Source: Bradyrhizobium sp. (GTDB taxonomy: Bacteria; Pseudomonadota; Alphaproteobacteria; Rhizobiales; Xanthobacteraceae). From it: a stretch of 64,000 bases of DNA. Location of the stretch: positions 1 through 64,000 of the forward strand of contig NZ_JALHLP010000011.1 of the NCBI RefSeq assembly GCF_022844465.1, in the 5' to 3' direction. The notes beneath the pieces were generated by a model. It saw nothing but the letters and a program-made list of their open reading frames with translations. It did no database searches and was not told the origin of the DNA. Of the stretch, positions 8,552-17,204 are shown in pieces (within the stretch, counting starts at the first letter, position 1; every line of letters starts with the position of its first letter). The translations under genes were made by a program, and so were the position numbers.

Positions 8552-9051
8552 TCACGTAACGGTGCGCGGGTTGATGCGCGCCAGCCGCACCAGTTCCTCC
8601 TGCATGACGACACGGGTCTGGGCGTCGAGCGCGCCGAACGGCTCGTCCATCAACAGCACCTCGGGATCGAGCAGGTAGGCGCGCGCGATCGCCACCCGCT
8701 GCTGCATGCCGCCGGACAGTTGATGCGGGAAGGCGTCGGCGTGGCTTTCAAGGCTCATCAGCTTCAGCGCGCCGGCGATCAACTCGTTGCGGCGGTCTGC
8801 GGCGACATTCTTGTTGCGCAGGCCGAGATCGAGATTCTGTCGCACGGTTTTCCATGGAAACAGCGCGAAATGCTGAAACACGACGGCGCGATCGGGGCGG
8901 GCTCTGTCACCTTGCGTCCATTGAGCGTCACCGATCCGCTGCTCGGCTGCTCGAATCCCGCAACGATGCGCAGACAGGTGGTCTTGCCGCAGCCGGAGGG
9001 CCCGACAATGGCGACGAATTCCTTCTCCGCGATATCGAGATTGATTCCTCG
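8552..9051 (-). pseudogene. Broken ABC transporter ATPase (SsuB/TauB/NrtD-like)
   Basis: The minus strand from 9051 encodes [20 protein letters not shown] with Walker A, then shifts frame near 8897-8901. Restoring one missing G would rejoin it to the second frame ([14 protein letters not shown], signature LSGGMQQRVAIARA, Walker B VLLMDEPFGALD). The N-terminus is cut by a stop at 9052-9054 with no start codon. The C-terminus ends early at PRTVT, where intact relatives continue LFVTHD. So it is truncated at both ends plus frameshifted. It lies in the same orientation as the binding-protein remnant and next to the flhA end. Confidence 0.85.
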
Positions 9052-9075
9052 CTATCTTAGCGTCTGATCACCCGG

Positions 9076-11211
9076 CTAAACGCTGCCGACGGTCTTCAGC
9101 CGGGCGCGGGGATGGATTTCCGCCTGCGACAATACGGTCGTCTGCGACCGGAAGCGCTCGACCAGCGAGCGGACGAAGGGACGGATCGCGGCTGACGTCA
9201 CCAGCACCGGCGCTTCGCCCTCGCGGGCGGCCTGCTCGAAGCTGTTGCGGACCGCGGTCATGAATTCGGACAGCTTTGAGGGCTGCATGGCGAGGCTGCG
9301 TTCGTCGCCCTGGCCCACGATCGATTCCGCAAACGCCTGCTCCCATCGTGCCGTCAACGCGATCAGCGGCAGATAGCCATTGTGGGTTGTGTTCTGGGCG
9401 CAGATCTGGCGCGCCAGCCGGGCGCGCACATGCTCGACCATGGCGGCCGGGTTGCGCGAGAAGGCGAGGGCGTCGGCGATGCCTTCCAGGATGGTGGAGA
9501 GGTCGCGGATCGAGATGCGTTCGGCCAGCAGCAGCTGCAGCACGCGCTGGATGCCCGACACCGTGACCTGGCTCGGCACGATGTCCTTGACCAGTTCGCC
9601 CTGTTCCTTCGGCAGATCCTTCAGCAGCTTCTGCACCTCGCCATATGACAGCAGATCGCTCATGTTGTTCTTGAGCAGTTCGGTCAGGTGGGTCGACAGC
9701 ACGGTGGCGGCGTCCACCACCGTATAGCCCTTCAGCGAGGCCTCTTCCTTGAGCGCCGCATCGACCCAGGTCGCAGGAAGACCGAACGTCGGCTCGACGG
9801 TGTGGATGCCGGGGACGCCGACCTGGTTGCCGGCGGGGTCCATCACCATGAACTGGTTCGGCCAGATCTTGCCGCTGCCGGCGTCGACTTCCTTGATCTT
9901 GATAATGTAGGTGTTGGCCTCGAGCTGCACGTTGTCGAGGATGCGCACCGCCGGCATCACGAAACCCATCTCGACCGCAAGCGAACGGCGCAGCGCCTTG
10001 ATCTGTTCGGTCAGGCGGTCGGTGCCGTCGGGGCCGTTGACCAGCGGCAGCAGGGCATAGCCGAGCTCGATCTTGAGATCATCGATCTTGAGCGCGGTGG
10101 CGATCGGCTCCTCCGCCGCGGCGCTGGCGGCGGCGGCCGCCAGTTCCGGCGCAGCCGCGGCGGCAGCGTCGGCCGCCCTGGCGGCGCCATTGCGTTTGGT
10201 CGCTTTCCAGGCCAGCGCGGCGGCGCCGCCGCCGAGCGCGAGGAAGGGCAGCATCGGGATGCCCGGCAGCAGCGCCAGCACCAGCATCACGCCGGCCGAC
10301 ATGCCGAGCGCCTGCGGGTAGCCGGAGAGTTGCTTCATCATCGCCTTGTCGGCCGAACCGGTGATGCCGGCCTTCGACACCAAAAGGCCCGCGGCGGTGG
10401 AGACGATCAGCGCCGGCACCTGCGTCACCAGGCCGTCGCCCACCGTCAGGATGGTGTAGGTGCGCGCGGCGTCGGTAAAGCTCATGCCCTGCTGGGCGAC
10501 GCCGATGATGATGCCGCCGATGACGTTGATGAACACGATCAAAAGACCCGCGATGGCGTCGCCGCGGACGAATTTCGAGGCGCCGTCCATCGCGCCGAAA
10601 AAGCCGCTCTCGTCCTCGAGCTCCTTGCGACGCGCCTTAGCGGTGTTCTCGTCGATCAGGCCGGCGGACAGGTCGGCGTCGATCGCCATCTGCTTGCCGG
10701 GCATCGAGTCCAGCTGGAAGCGGGCCGCGACTTCGGCGATGCGCCCTGAACCCTTAGTGATGACGACGAAGTTCACGATCACCAGGATCGCGAACACGAT
10801 AATTCCGATCACGAAATTGCCGCCCATCACGAAATTGCCGAAGGCTTCGATGACGTGGCCGGCGGCGGCGGTGCCCTCATGGCCATGCGACAGGATCAAC
10901 CGGGTCGACGCCATGTTCAGCGACAGCCGCAGCATGGTCGAGATCAGCAGCACGGTCGGAAACGCCGAGAATTCCAGCGGCGCCTGGATGAACAGCGCCG
11001 TCATCAGGATCAGGATCGAGACCGTGATCGAGATCGCCAGGAACAGATCCAGCACGATCGGAGGCAGCGGCAGGATCAGCACCACCAGGATGGTGAGGAC
11101 CCCGAAGGCCAGCGCGAGATCGCCGCGTTTGAGGATATCGCCGATTTCGCCGAGGCTCGGAAATCCGCCGCTACCGCCGCTGGCGCCCTGACCTGCCGTG
11201 ACATCGACCAT
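9076..11211 (-). CDS. flhA: Flagellar export gate protein FlhA
   Basis: 711 residues from the ATG at 11211, preceded by GGGGGGAAGC. An in-frame start at 11313 would add 34 residues unlike the family. The N-terminal half has about eight membrane helices, with the FHIPEP-region pattern FPTVLLISTMLRLSLNMAST and SKFVRGDAIAGLL; the C-terminal half (about 370-700) is the cytoplasmic docking domain with long Ala-rich linker. FlhA forms the nonameric export gate for flagellar proteins together with the FliI ATPase encoded at 4.0 kb. A near-consensus CtrA site lies 167-186 bases upstream of the start, so CtrA control is likely. Confidence 0.95.
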   Translation of the reverse strand: MVDVTAGQGASGGSGGFPSLGEIGDILKRGDLALAFGVLTILVVLILPLPPIVLDLFLAISITVSILILMTALFIQAPLEFSAFPTVLLISTMLRLSLNMASTRLILSHGHEGTAAAGHVIEAFGNFVMGGNFVIGIIVFAILVIVNFVVITKGSGRIAEVAARFQLDSMPGKQMAIDADLSAGLIDENTAKARRKELEDESGFFGAMDGASKFVRGDAIAGLLIVFINVIGGIIIGVAQQGMSFTDAARTYTILTVGDGLVTQVPALIVSTAAGLLVSKAGITGSADKAMMKQLSGYPQALGMSAGVMLVLALLPGIPMLPFLALGGGAAALAWKATKRNGAARAADAAAAAAPELAAAAASAAAEEPIATALKIDDLKIELGYALLPLVNGPDGTDRLTEQIKALRRSLAVEMGFVMPAVRILDNVQLEANTYIIKIKEVDAGSGKIWPNQFMVMDPAGNQVGVPGIHTVEPTFGLPATWVDAALKEEASLKGYTVVDAATVLSTHLTELLKNNMSDLLSYGEVQKLLKDLPKEQGELVKDIVPSQVTVSGIQRVLQLLLAERISIRDLSTILEGIADALAFSRNPAAMVEHVRARLARQICAQNTTHNGYLPLIALTARWEQAFAESIVGQGDERSLAMQPSKLSEFMTAVRNSFEQAAREGEAPVLVTSAAIRPFVRSLVERFRSQTTVLSQAEIHPRARLKTVGSV

Positions 11212-11377
11212 GCTAGCTGCTTCCCCCCGCGAATGCCGGTTGCGGGCGCCAAACGTCTGCGCGGGGGCCGGGGGGCCGCCGTTTCGAAGATGAGGCACCG
11301 CACTGGCGTCCACGGGGTTCCTCCCGTTTTACGCGGCTGACGACACTCGACTTCACCCGGCAATTTTTGCCCGGTGT

Positions 11378-11397
11378 ATGGTTAGCAAAGGGTTAAC
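11378..11397 (-). promoter_or_regulatory. Full CtrA-binding site upstream of flhA
   Basis: The minus strand reads GTTAA, seven bases, then CTAACCAT. Read on the plus strand it is TTAG-N7-TTAAC. This matches the CtrA consensus TTAA-N7-TTAA with one substitution, and the second half extends to a near-perfect TTAACCAT. It lies between the small-protein operon (ending 11420) and flhA (start 11211), both on the minus strand. CtrA control of class II flagellar genes is established in Caulobacter. Confidence 0.65.
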
Positions 11398-11419
11398 GGG
11401 GGATGGATTGGCCCGGAAA

Positions 11420-11542
11420 TTACTCCTCGGTGGGGCCGGCAAGGCTGCGACGAAGCCGCTGGGCCTCGCGCCAGGTCTCACGAACCGCCTTTCCGAAACG
11501 GCCAAGGCGGGTTGCTGCCTGTATGATGATGAGCGTGACCAT
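11420..11542 (-). CDS. 40-residue Arg-rich small protein, unknown function
   Basis: An ATG at 11542 opens two bases after the TAG of the preceding small gene, and the frame ends with TAA at 11420. The product has a hydrophobic start (VTLIIIQAA) followed by a basic amphipathic stretch (RFGKAVRETWREAQRLRRSL) and an acidic end. The tight coupling and clean codon use suggest a real gene. The layout resembles small DUF1127-like proteins, which bind RNA or regulate phosphate and carbon use in some alphaproteobacteria, but the diagnostic LxxLsdreLxDIG motif is absent. Function unknown. Confidence 0.5.
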   Translation of the reverse strand: MVTLIIIQAATRLGRFGKAVRETWREAQRLRRSLAGPTEE

Positions 11543-11544
11543 GG

Positions 11545-11754
11545 CTATTGCCCCGTTCTGGAGAGCAGACGACTGATTTGACGCTCGGTGTCGTCAGACA
11601 GTTGCTGCAGTCCGTGGGTGGCAATGTATTCCGCGACGGCGCGGTCGGCCCGTCGCTGACGGGATTCGACGTAAGCGCGCAACAATCGTGCGAAAAACGG
11701 GGGTGGTTTGGTCGGGGCAGAAAGCCAGGCCCCAGTGGTCAGTACGTTCGCCAT
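11545..11754 (-). CDS. Small basic protein, unknown function
   Basis: 69 residues. The ATG at 11754 has a strong AAAGGAG nine bases upstream. After a Pro-rich start (TKPPPFF, about 15-21) comes a basic helix (RLLRAYVESRQRRADRAVAEY) and a C-terminal helix (LSDDTERQISRLLSRTGQ). No signal peptide or membrane helix is visible. The central part recalls DUF1127/YjiS-like small proteins, but this is not certain. It is followed two bases later by another small gene, forming a mini operon just upstream of flhA's promoter region. Confidence 0.65.
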   Translation of the reverse strand: MANVLTTGAWLSAPTKPPPFFARLLRAYVESRQRRADRAVAEYIATHGLQQLSDDTERQISRLLSRTGQ

Positions 11755-12017
11755 AAGATGGCTCCTTTTCGGAGTTGTCCTTGGACGAGTTTCCTTCCTG
11801 AATCACACATAGGCATTGGCAGGCGCGAATGCGAGATCAAAGGGCGCGCTTGCTGCATGTTTTTTTCTCGTCGTGGCGACCGACTCTCTCTCGTCGTCGC
11901 GTTCGACGAATCACTCAATCTAGTGGTTCAGCCCGGAGCATCGCCGGGCCAATCGCCCGACGGTCAATCCCGCCACACCGATCGATGCCGATGCGCGGCG
12001 CCTCCGCCTGCGCGGCC

Positions 12018-12488
12018 TCAATCGCAGTGGGTCCACCTGCCATAGCCGTCGTCGACGACGCATCGCGCCCGCGAATGGTAAGGCACGGGCAATGGCGGCC
12101 TCGGCGCATATTCAAGCGCGTAGTCGCGCTCCCGGGCGTAGTAACGCTCCTGCGCGTAATAGCGCTCGGGAGCGTGATAGCGCTCGGGATAGACGGGACC
12201 GCGTTCCACATAGGTCGGCCGCGCGTCGTAGGTCGATCCGTACGGGCCATGGACCGACGCCGGTGCGCGGTATCCAGGGTCTGGCGTCCCATAGGAGGGC
12301 TGCCGGTACGGGTAGGCGGGGTCCGCGTGAGGCGGTTGCCGATAGGCCGGGCCCGGACGAACATAGACATCGGCGGAAGGCGCGTAGATTCCGCCCGGCG
12401 CCACATAGACGGACGACGAGAGGTCGCTGGCCGCGGCGGCGGCGGAGTACAGGAGAACAAAGGCCAGCGTGAGTGATGATCGGTACAT
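12018..12488 (-). CDS. Secreted Tyr/Pro-rich repetitive protein
   Basis: 156 residues with a clear signal peptide (about residues 1-20, LTLAFVLLYSAAAAAS). The mature chain is Pro/Tyr/Arg-rich with repeats of PxYR, ERY and YxxERYY types, and ends in a two-Cys segment (CVVDDGYGRWTHCD) that could form a disulfide. GGAGG is five to six bases before the ATG. The gene stands alone. Proteins of this kind are widespread in Bradyrhizobium as hypothetical envelope proteins. Role unknown; a cell-surface or matrix component is possible. Confidence 0.7.
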   Translation of the reverse strand: MYRSSLTLAFVLLYSAAAAASDLSSSVYVAPGGIYAPSADVYVRPGPAYRQPPHADPAYPYRQPSYGTPDPGYRAPASVHGPYGSTYDARPTYVERGPVYPERYHAPERYYAQERYYARERDYALEYAPRPPLPVPYHSRARCVVDDGYGRWTHCD

Positions 12489-12662
12489 GTGACGCCTCCA
12501 ACAATGCAGCCCCGCCAGCCAGCGTGATTAATTTTCGCTAAACAATGCGCAGTACGCAATGACATTCTGCGCGAAGAAGTGTGCCATTCTTGGACGGTAC
12601 TACCCGCGCATCATCTGGATCGCGAAATCTGCGCGCAAGAAATCTATGCGCAGACGGAGTGC

Positions 12663-13808
12663 TTACGGGTTTTCTTGCAGCTCCCGGCGCGCCGCCGAAA
12701 ATATCTCCCAGGTCACCATGAACATCGCGGCGATCAGCGGGCCGATGATGAAGCCGTTCAAGCCGAAGACTTCGATCCCACCCAGTGTTGAAATCAGCAC
12801 GACGTAGTCCGGCAGCTTGGAGTCCTTGCCGACCAGATACGGGCGAAGCACATTGTCCACCAGGCCGATAACGAGCACGCCAAACAGGATGAGTCCGATC
12901 CCCTGCCAGATGGCGCCGGTGGCCAGGAAGTAGATCGCGACCGGGAGCCAGATCAGGGCGGAGCCGATCGCGGGGATCAGCGACAGGAACGCCATCAGCA
13001 CCGCCCACAGCAGCGCGGCGTGGATTCCGAGAAACCAGAACGCGATGCCGCCGAGTGAGCCTTGCGCGATGGCGACGAGAATCCCGCCTTTGACCGTTGC
13101 GCGAACAACGTCGGCGAACCGGTTGAACAGCGCCGCCTTTTGATCGCTGCGAAGCGGAATGGCCTGCTTGATCCGTTCTGCCAGAGTTCGGCCGTCGCGA
13201 AACAGGAAGAACAGAAGATAAAGCATGATGCCGAGGCCGATCAGGAAGTCGACGGTGTTGATGCCGATGGTCAGGGCTTGCGGGGCGAGCGCCTCGCCGC
13301 CCTTCACGAGGCCGGACGCCAGCCGGTCGCGTAGGGTTGAGAAATCCGTGAGATTGAACCGCTCGACCAGCCCGGTCGCCCAGGCCGGCAGGGCCTCGAA
13401 CACCTGCCGGAAATAGCGGCCAAAATCGTACTCGCCGGACTGGATCTTCGCGACAAGATTTGAGGCTTCCTGGATCAGGGAAGTCGCGATCATCGCCAGC
13501 GGCAGAATCACCAAAGCGATAATGATCAGTACGGTGACGGCGGCGGCAAGGCTCGGCCGCTCGTTCATCGACGCCAGCAGCTTGCGATAGACCGGCGCGA
13601 ATATCACCGCCAGGACGATCGACCAGAGAACGGCGCCAAAGAACGGCTTCAGAACCCAGGCGAAAGCCAGGCTGATGGCGACTAGCAGCAACAGGAAAGC
13701 TTGGTGTTCGATCCTTCGCACGGTTTTCTTCACTCGGTTTCTAGTTGCTGCGGCGCTTGCGCCGCCGTGATTGGCGCTCGTGCCTCGCAGGCACGACAGT
13801 CCCTTCAT
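12663..13808 (-). CDS. AI-2E/PerM-family membrane transporter
   Basis: Up to 381 residues with about eight membrane helices and the family pattern FLSLIPAIGSALIWLP near residue 285, then GLVDNVLRPYLVGK and EVFGLNGFIIGPLI. Family members include AI-2 exporters and Na+/H+ antiporter-like proteins, so the substrate is open. The start is uncertain: ATG at 13808 has no good ribosome-binding site and would leave only six bases to the divergent MFS gene, so a GTG at 13733 (before KKTVRRIEHQAF) is also plausible. The C-terminus is complete. Confidence 0.88.
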   Translation of the reverse strand: MKGLSCLRGTSANHGGASAAATRNRVKKTVRRIEHQAFLLLLVAISLAFAWVLKPFFGAVLWSIVLAVIFAPVYRKLLASMNERPSLAAAVTVLIIIALVILPLAMIATSLIQEASNLVAKIQSGEYDFGRYFRQVFEALPAWATGLVERFNLTDFSTLRDRLASGLVKGGEALAPQALTIGINTVDFLIGLGIMLYLLFFLFRDGRTLAERIKQAIPLRSDQKAALFNRFADVVRATVKGGILVAIAQGSLGGIAFWFLGIHAALLWAVLMAFLSLIPAIGSALIWLPVAIYFLATGAIWQGIGLILFGVLVIGLVDNVLRPYLVGKDSKLPDYVVLISTLGGIEVFGLNGFIIGPLIAAMFMVTWEIFSAARRELQENP

Positions 13809-13814
13809 AGCTGC

Positions 13815-15113
13815 ATGCCCAATGTCGCGCCATTGTGGCTTGACCTCGGGCCATTCGCCCGCGAAGTTGCGCCCGCCGTGGTCATCTCCTCTGAACTCAA
13901 CGGAAATTCAAGCCCGTTCGTTCCCGATTCGCGTCGGGCGTGGGCCCGCCTTGCCGTGGCCGTGCTGATCGGCTCGCTCGGCAGCGTCGGGATGTGGTCG
14001 GTGGTGGTCGCACTGCCGGTTGTGCAGGGCGAATTCGCGGCGAGCCGGGGCACGGCGTCGCTGGCGTTCACGCTGGTGATGCTCGGATTCGGTTCCGGCG
14101 CTGTGCTCACCGGCAAGATTGCCGACCGCTACGGCATCGTCACCGCGATCGGGCTCGGCATCGGCATTCTCGGCCTCGGCTATATCGGGGCGGGGATGTC
14201 GTCCTCGATCTGGCAGTTCATCCTGGTGCATTTTGCGATCGGGCTTTCCTCGGCGGCCACCTTCGGGCCGCTGATGGCGGAGGCCTCGCACTGGTTCGAC
14301 CGCTACCGGGGGCTGGCGGTCGGCATCGCCGCCAGTGGCAACTACGTCGGCGGCGCGATCTGGCCGCCGCTGGTGAATTTCGGCATGGAGCAGATCGGCT
14401 GGCGCGACACCCATGTCGCAATCGGCCTGTTCACGGTGGCGGCGATGACACTGGCGCTGATCGGCTTGCGGATGCTGATGGGGGCGGGGACGCAACGCAG
14501 CCACGTCAACGCGCCGCCGCCGCGCATCGACCTGCGGCTTTCCACCAATTCGCTGACCGCGATTCTGGGACTGGCCGCCATCGCATGCTGCGTGGCGATG
14601 GCGATGCCCCAGGTTCACATCGTGGCTTATTGCGGCGACCTCGGCTATGGCGTGGCGCGCGGCGCCGAGATGCTGTCGCTGATGCTGGGCTTCGGCATCA
14701 TCAGCCGCATCGGCTCGGGATTTCTCGCCGACCGGATCGGCGGCATCGCAACGCTGCTGATCGGTTCGATCGCGCAGACCACGGCGCTGGTGTTCTATCT
14801 GTTCTTCGACGGCCTGACCTCGCTCTATGTCATCTCGGCGATGTTCGGCCTGTTCCAGGGCGGCATCGTGCCGAGCTACGCCATCATCGTGCGCGAGGCG
14901 ATGCCGGCGTCGCAAGCCGCCACCCGCGTCGGCATCGTGATCTTCGCGTCGGTGTTCGGGATGTCGGTCGGCGGCTGGATCTCCGGCGTGATCTTCGACG
15001 CCACCGGCTCCTACGCCGCCGCCTTCGCCAACGGCGTCGCCTGGAACGCGGTTAACATCGTCATCATGCTGCTGCTCTTGATGCGGGCTCGGCAACGGCT
15101 GGCAGTGGCGTAA
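13815..15113 (+). CDS. Major facilitator superfamily transporter
   Basis: About 432 residues with 12 hydrophobic segments. The motif between helices 2 and 3 reads GKIADRYG, and the second half has a matching FLADRIGG repeat. The substrate cannot be told; the general shape resembles OFA/monocarboxylate-type MFS carriers. The ATG at 13815 lacks a clear ribosome-binding site, and a GTG at 13878 just before the region of homology may be used. The stop codon abuts the stop codon of the convergent methyltransferase gene with no base between them. Confidence 0.88.
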   Translation: MPNVAPLWLDLGPFAREVAPAVVISSELNGNSSPFVPDSRRAWARLAVAVLIGSLGSVGMWSVVVALPVVQGEFAASRGTASLAFTLVMLGFGSGAVLTGKIADRYGIVTAIGLGIGILGLGYIGAGMSSSIWQFILVHFAIGLSSAATFGPLMAEASHWFDRYRGLAVGIAASGNYVGGAIWPPLVNFGMEQIGWRDTHVAIGLFTVAAMTLALIGLRMLMGAGTQRSHVNAPPPRIDLRLSTNSLTAILGLAAIACCVAMAMPQVHIVAYCGDLGYGVARGAEMLSLMLGFGIISRIGSGFLADRIGGIATLLIGSIAQTTALVFYLFFDGLTSLYVISAMFGLFQGGIVPSYAIIVREAMPASQAATRVGIVIFASVFGMSVGGWISGVIFDATGSYAAAFANGVAWNAVNIVIMLLLLMRARQRLAVA

Positions 15114-15968
15114 TCACCCTCGACTTAAGCGGGCTTCTATCGGCGGAATTCCTGCGTTCGCCAGCAGGGCGACTAGATATCCGTTGCGGACAACCGGAAG
15201 CATCGCGAGCAGCGGTCCAGCTACAGCCGGCAGCGGCACGCGGCGCATCGCTATCGCTGCCGGGAGAAGCGCGTGTTTAGCCTCGATCTTGTACCCGAGC
15301 CTGCGGAGGTGGGCGAGCGGATCGGGTTCGAGGCTGCTGAACGCCGTGCCGATCGACGCTAGCACGCGGCTCATGCCCTTTGCGAAGGTCCGGGCAAAGC
15401 CTCTGCTCATCAGGTCGACATAGAGCCAGTGACGCGGAAATGCGTCCGCCAGCGTGGCTGCGAATTCGTCGATCTGGGCCGCTTCCAGATACATGGTGAC
15501 GCCTTCGCAGATTACGAGCGTTGGCGCCCCGGTGGCAAGGGGGGCGAGGACGTCGCGCAGGCGTTCCTCGTGAAAGCTGACGGCAATACGCCGGAGCGGA
15601 TTGCCGCAGGAAGCGGTTGGCGCAACTGCGTTCTTGCGCTCGATGATAGGCTGCTCGTCGATCTCGATCCAGCGCCCGCCCGGGATTCGGAATGCCCGCG
15701 AATCAAAGCCGGCGCCGACGAGAACGACCAGCATGTCGGGATCGACATTCAGCCTCATGCGCACGGCCTGATCGATCAGGTAGCAGCGGACCTGATGGGC
15801 GCCGATCGGTATCGCCAAGTGACGGAATTTTTCGAAGATCAAGAGGCCGTCGTCACCCATGAAACGGGCAGCCAAACTGTCATTGAGGAGCGTATCGGTG
15901 CGCAATGCATCGAGCATGCGTGTGCCCGCGCAATAATAGGCGGTCGCGGAGACAGAGTTTGACATCAT
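15114..15968 (-). CDS. SAM-dependent methyltransferase, LCMT/PPM1-like family
   Basis: 284 residues from the ATG at 15968 (GAGGGAGCA upstream; the next codon is also ATG). The SAM-binding motif VVLVGAGFDSRAFRI lies near residue 83, and the family hallmark ICEGVTMYL near 160. The family includes leucine carboxyl methyltransferases and many bacterial O-methyltransferases, often for secondary metabolites; the acceptor is unknown. The frame stays open upstream to 16412 across the next gene, but that part is antisense noise. The DUF4864 gene starts upstream on the same strand 20 bases away and may be co-transcribed. Confidence 0.85.
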   Translation of the reverse strand: MMSNSVSATAYYCAGTRMLDALRTDTLLNDSLAARFMGDDGLLIFEKFRHLAIPIGAHQVRCYLIDQAVRMRLNVDPDMLVVLVGAGFDSRAFRIPGGRWIEIDEQPIIERKNAVAPTASCGNPLRRIAVSFHEERLRDVLAPLATGAPTLVICEGVTMYLEAAQIDEFAATLADAFPRHWLYVDLMSRGFARTFAKGMSRVLASIGTAFSSLEPDPLAHLRRLGYKIEAKHALLPAAIAMRRVPLPAVAGPLLAMLPVVRNGYLVALLANAGIPPIEARLSRG

Positions 15969-15988
15969 TGCTCCCTCGTGGGCAGTTC

Positions 15989-16399
15989 TCACACCGCTTG
16001 ACCCGCCTTCAGCAGCGAACACCCTGTGATCTTCAGGCTGCCGTCCGGCTGCTGCTCCAGCGTGTACAGCGCCTCCCACGCCTCGCCATTGTCGTCGATA
16101 ATGTGGACGCGCTGCGCCACGCGGCCATTGGCGACGCGCGCCTCGCCGAATTCGAAACTCCTGTGGCGGTAAACTGGTGGATAGCCCTGCCGGACCATCT
16201 GCATGAAGATGTCGGGTTGCGGAAACAGCTGCCTGATCTCGGGCGCGGCATGCGAATAGGCCGCCGCCGCGTCGTCGCGGCCGAACGCCTGCGCCTGGGC
16301 GCGGATGACCCCCTGCGCGGCGGCGACCTCGTCGGCGCGGGCAGGGGCAGATGTCGCGAGGCCAAGCAGGATTCCGAGAAGCAAAACCGCGGCGCGCAT
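15989..16399 (-). CDS. Secreted DUF4864-type protein
   Basis: 136 residues with a signal peptide (about 1-22, ending in SAPARA). The rest fits DUF4864: an alpha/beta domain of NTF2-like size with VIRAQAQAFGRDDAAAAYSHA and YTLEQQPDGSLKITGCSLL. Family members are periplasmic proteins without known activity. It lies just upstream of the methyltransferase gene on the same strand, so the two may form an operon. I infer a periplasmic location but no function. Confidence 0.78.
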   Translation of the reverse strand: MRAAVLLLGILLGLATSAPARADEVAAAQGVIRAQAQAFGRDDAAAAYSHAAPEIRQLFPQPDIFMQMVRQGYPPVYRHRSFEFGEARVANGRVAQRVHIIDDNGEAWEALYTLEQQPDGSLKITGCSLLKAGQAV

Positions 16400-16503
16400 G
16401 GGGCGCTCCCAATGTGTCGTGTTGGTCCGGCTAGTTCAAAGGCTACGACAAGCCGCACGGCGCGCGCAACTCACGGTCTTGCGGGATCGGCCGCAATCTT
16501 TCT

Positions 16504-17088
16504 TCAAAACGTCGGCGGCGTGCAGGCGCTTATCACTTCGCAGGGCTTGCCGCCGATGCAGCGAAAGCGATGCGGGCGGCGGCTTTCGAAATAATAGGCG
16601 TCGCCGGGATCGAGGATGCGGCGTTCGTCGTCGACGGTCACCTCCAGCCGGCCGCTCACCACGATGCCGCCTTCCTCGCCCTCATGGGTGAGCGGCACGC
16701 GGCCGGTGTCGCTGCCGGGCTCGTAGCGCTCCTTCAGGATTTGCAGGCTGCGACCGAACAGGCTGTCGCCGACCTGGCGATAGGAGATCGGCTGCTTGCC
16801 GATCTCGGTCAGTTCGTCGGCGCGATAGAACGCCTTGCGCGGCCGTTCCGGCTCGATCGCGAAGAACTCGGCGAGCCCCATCGGCAGGCCATCGAGGATG
16901 CGCTTGAGCGCGCCGACGGAGGGGTTCATCTGGTTCGATTCGATCAGCGAGATCGTCGAATTGGTGACGCCGGAGCGCTTCGCCAGTTCGCGCTGCGACA
17001 GCTTGTGCCGCGCCCGAACGAACCTGAGTCGGCCACCAATATCGACGCTCATCGTCCAAACCTGTTGCAAGTGTTTCGGATCGGACAA
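16504..17088 (-). CDS. XRE-cupin transcriptional regulator (PuuR-like)
   Basis: 194 residues starting at TTG (17088), which is preceded by AAAGGAG at ideal spacing; a shorter start at the ATG at 17052 has a much poorer site. The N-terminal XRE helix-turn-helix (LSQRELAKRSGVTNSTISLIE, about 30-50) is followed by a C-terminal cupin (HEGEEGGIVVSGRLEV, DPGDAYYFESRRPHRF). Proteins of this design repress polyamine or amino-acid catabolic genes and sense the substrate with the cupin. It is divergent from an omega-aminotransferase and dadA, so these are the likely targets. Confidence 0.88.
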   Translation of the reverse strand: MSDPKHLQQVWTMSVDIGGRLRFVRARHKLSQRELAKRSGVTNSTISLIESNQMNPSVGALKRILDGLPMGLAEFFAIEPERPRKAFYRADELTEIGKQPISYRQVGDSLFGRSLQILKERYEPGSDTGRVPLTHEGEEGGIVVSGRLEVTVDDERRILDPGDAYYFESRRPHRFRCIGGKPCEVISACTPPTF

Positions 17089-17204
17089 TTATGCTCCTTT
17101 CGCCCCAGCAAAATCAATGGGTTGCAGGAGCTTAGAAAAGGACTTGTTGCGGCTTCCCGAGCGTGGCCCGCTGTCGCCTTGAGCTGCCAGCACAGGAGCC
17201 GCCC

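Noticed and set aside
13908..15095. Long open frame antisense to the MFS transporter
   Set aside because: Composition is His/Arg/Asp-rich noise typical of the antisense of GC-rich genes; no ribosome-binding site or family pattern, while the sense frame has clear MFS motifs.
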